A stretch of 15,600 nucleotides of DNA from contig CANQEA010000028.1 of assembly GCA_947594095.1 (NCBI GenBank), positions 1 to 15,600 of the forward strand, given 5' to 3'. The first letter of the stretch is position 1. Every line of letters starts with the position of its first letter. The translations under genes were made by a program, and so were the position numbers. This document shows positions 14,130 to 15,600 of this stretch, piece after piece. Under the pieces are notes generated by a model, which was given only the letters and a program-made list of their open reading frames with translations, was not told the origin of the DNA and searched no databases. The stretch comes from an uncultured Clostridia bacterium (GTDB lineage: Bacteria; Bacillota_A; Clostridia; TANB77; CAG-508).

Positions 14130-15278
14130 ATGAACGAAAAAAGTCGAAGATACCTTGACAGGTTAATGAAATTATATTACAATATAAGTAATACTAATAA
14201 TATGAAAAATAGCGATGGATTCAACTATATTGTTCATTCAAATATTATGAAACTAATAACGCCAAATATACGCAATAACATGATTTTAGCAGAACCATCT
14301 GCACCATATATATTAGGTGAAAATAGTCAAATAAATAATACACATGATAAAATATTTAGAACAATTTTATCAGATAAAGAAGAAGCAGCAAGATTTATAA
14401 CAAAACGATTAAATCTAAAAGAAGCAATTTTAGCAAAAGACTTAGAAATGTATAATAGTAGTTTTATAACAAATGAATTTCAAAATCAAGAAGCAGATAT
14501 TGTTTACAAAATCAAAGATAGCAATATTTTTATTCTTATAGAACACCAAACTAAAGTAGATAAAATGATGTCATTTAGAATATTAAGCTATCAAGTAGAA
14601 ATTATAAGAAATAATATAGAATGGTCAAAAGTAAGAAGAGATGACTATAAAATACCAGTAGTAATACCAATATTACTTTATACAGGGAAACAAAAGTGGA
14701 ACGCAAAAATGGAACTCTTAGAAATACAAGACAAATTAGAAGATATAGAAATGCAACCAGGAAGTTACAAATTAGTAGATATTAATACATACAGCAAAGA
14801 AGAACTATTAGAAGATAATCTATTTACAAGTAAAATGATGCTACTAGAAAAAGCAAACTCAGAAGAAGAAGTATCAAATTACTTAGAAGAAGTAATACCA
14901 AAAATAGAAAATAAAGATAAAAAAGTAATGGTACAAATAATAGATGTGATTTTAAAGAAACAACTAGGAGAGGAAAAAGCACAAGAATTAATAAATAGAT
15001 TAGTAGGAGGTGAAAAAAATATGTTAGCATGTTTAGAAATGATAGAAAAAGAAGAAAAAAGAAAAGCAAGACAAGCAAGATTAAATGAAATAAGGGCAAA
15101 AAAAGAAGGCATGGAAATTGGTGAAAAGCGTGGTATCACAATAGGAGAACAACGCGGTGAAATACGTAAAACCACACAAATCGCACAAAAATTACTTTCT
15201 AAAAACTTTTCTATTACAGAAATTATAGATATAACAGGTTTATCAAAAGAAGAAGTTAAAAAATTAATACAAGTATAA
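14130..15278 (+). CDS. Rpn/YhgA-like PD-(D/E)XK nuclease family putative transposase
   Basis: Member of the recombination-promoting nuclease (Rpn) group, whose studied members cut DNA and raise RecA-independent recombination. In the 382 residues the family opening HDKIFRTILSDKEEAARF (72-89) is followed by the nuclease core: D123 in NQEADIVYKIKD and E138-x-Q140 in IFILIEHQTKVDKMMSFRILSYQ, then VIPILLYTG. The C-terminal third is helical and Lys/Glu-rich, with two IGE(K/Q)RG repeats and a closing helix-turn-helix-like SITEIIDITGLSKEEVKKL. The repeats use CGT and CGC arginine codons, unlike the AGA used elsewhere here. ATG 14130 is the first start after an in-frame stop; AAGAAGG is 13 nt away, so translation may be weak. 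The gene stands alone with its own promoter and terminator, as is common for this mobile family. Confidence 0.88.
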   Translation: MNEKSRRYLDRLMKLYYNISNTNNMKNSDGFNYIVHSNIMKLITPNIRNNMILAEPSAPYILGENSQINNTHDKIFRTILSDKEEAARFITKRLNLKEAILAKDLEMYNSSFITNEFQNQEADIVYKIKDSNIFILIEHQTKVDKMMSFRILSYQVEIIRNNIEWSKVRRDDYKIPVVIPILLYTGKQKWNAKMELLEIQDKLEDIEMQPGSYKLVDINTYSKEELLEDNLFTSKMMLLEKANSEEEVSNYLEEVIPKIENKDKKVMVQIIDVILKKQLGEEKAQELINRLVGGEKNMLACLEMIEKEEKRKARQARLNEIRAKKEGMEIGEKRGITIGEQRGEIRKTTQIAQKLLSKNFSITEIIDITGLSKEEVKKLIQV

Positions 15279-15306
15279 TATAAAAAAATGACATGTAAAA
15301 TTAAAT

Positions 15307-15355
15307 GAACCCAAATTGTTAGACAAAAAAGCTTAACAAGGAGGGTTCTTTTTTA
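15307..15355 (+). terminator. Terminator after the Rpn-like gene; resembles an IS3-family end
   Basis: GAACCC (15307-15312) pairs with GGGTTC (15343-15348), and TTGTTA (15316-15321) pairs with TAACAA (15334-15339). A TTCTTTTTT tract follows. The order TGAACCC, TTGTTAGAC, TTAACAA, GGGTTC followed by Ts recalls the terminal region of IS150-group insertion sequences, but no transposase is present. Confidence 0.75.
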
Positions 15356-15411
15356 AATAGAAATTTTGACAAAAGTCTACATACATCAAAGCTGTTTTAG
15401 ACCAGGCACTT

Positions 15412-15440
15412 TTGACATATCATAAAAAATAGTGTATAAT
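15412..15440 (+). promoter_or_regulatory. Consensus promoter of the ABC-F gene
   Basis: TTGACA (15412-15417), exactly 17 nt, TATAAT (15435-15440): a full sigma-A consensus match, implying strong expression. GAGGAGG (15459-15465) and the ATG at 15473 follow. Confidence 0.85.
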
Positions 15441-15454
15441 GGTGCGAGTAATAA

Positions 15455-15600
<146 letters not shown>

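Overview
The window is very AT-rich and reads as chromosome from a low-GC Clostridia-type Firmicute, probably an uncultured gut lineage. Support for this comes from strong GGAGG ribosome binding sites, consensus sigma-A promoters, a T-box leader, a dnaG-rpoD pair, a RelQ-type alarmone synthetase and a YkpA/YbiT-like ABC-F protein. I cannot name a species.

Layout. 1-1180: the first codons of a McsA-like zinc-finger protein on the minus strand, divergent from a membrane-anchored protein with an RsiV/DUF3298-like tail, each with a clean promoter. 1300-3365: aspS on the minus strand behind a T-box riboswitch. 3432-7511: a RelQ-type (p)ppGpp synthetase that looks C-terminally truncated, then dnaG broken by a +1 frameshift, then rpoD with a long Lys/Glu-rich N-terminal extension. 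7512-7746: a hairpin-rich gap. 7747-8817: an MscS channel. 8922-11091: an overlapping OmpR-type regulator and VanS-like sensor kinase. 11142-12178 (minus): an XRE regulator and a GT51 peptidoglycan glycosyltransferase. 12685-13680: a membrane-anchored M23 peptidase whose reading frame appears to begin at ATT. 14130-15278: an Rpn/YhgA-like PD-(D/E)XK nuclease-transposase. 15473-end: the start of an ABC-F ATPase.

How the genes fit together. The centre is a replication/transcription core (dnaG-rpoD) next to stringent-response and aminoacylation genes. The right half is rich in envelope functions: osmotic channel, two-component system, glycan polymerase and M23 hydrolase. The Rpn gene, a possible IS3-like terminal hairpin and REP-like GC-rich palindromes mark 13.7-15.4 kb as accessory DNA.

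Most worth checking: (1) the dnaG frameshift at CTT-CGG inside a GC-rich 12-mer; (2) a T-box ahead of aspS whose specifier region has no Asp codon but fits Asn AAC; (3) the probable AUU start of the M23 gene; (4) the truncated alarmone synthetase. I see no CRISPR array, tRNA or rRNA, and no complete novel defence system.
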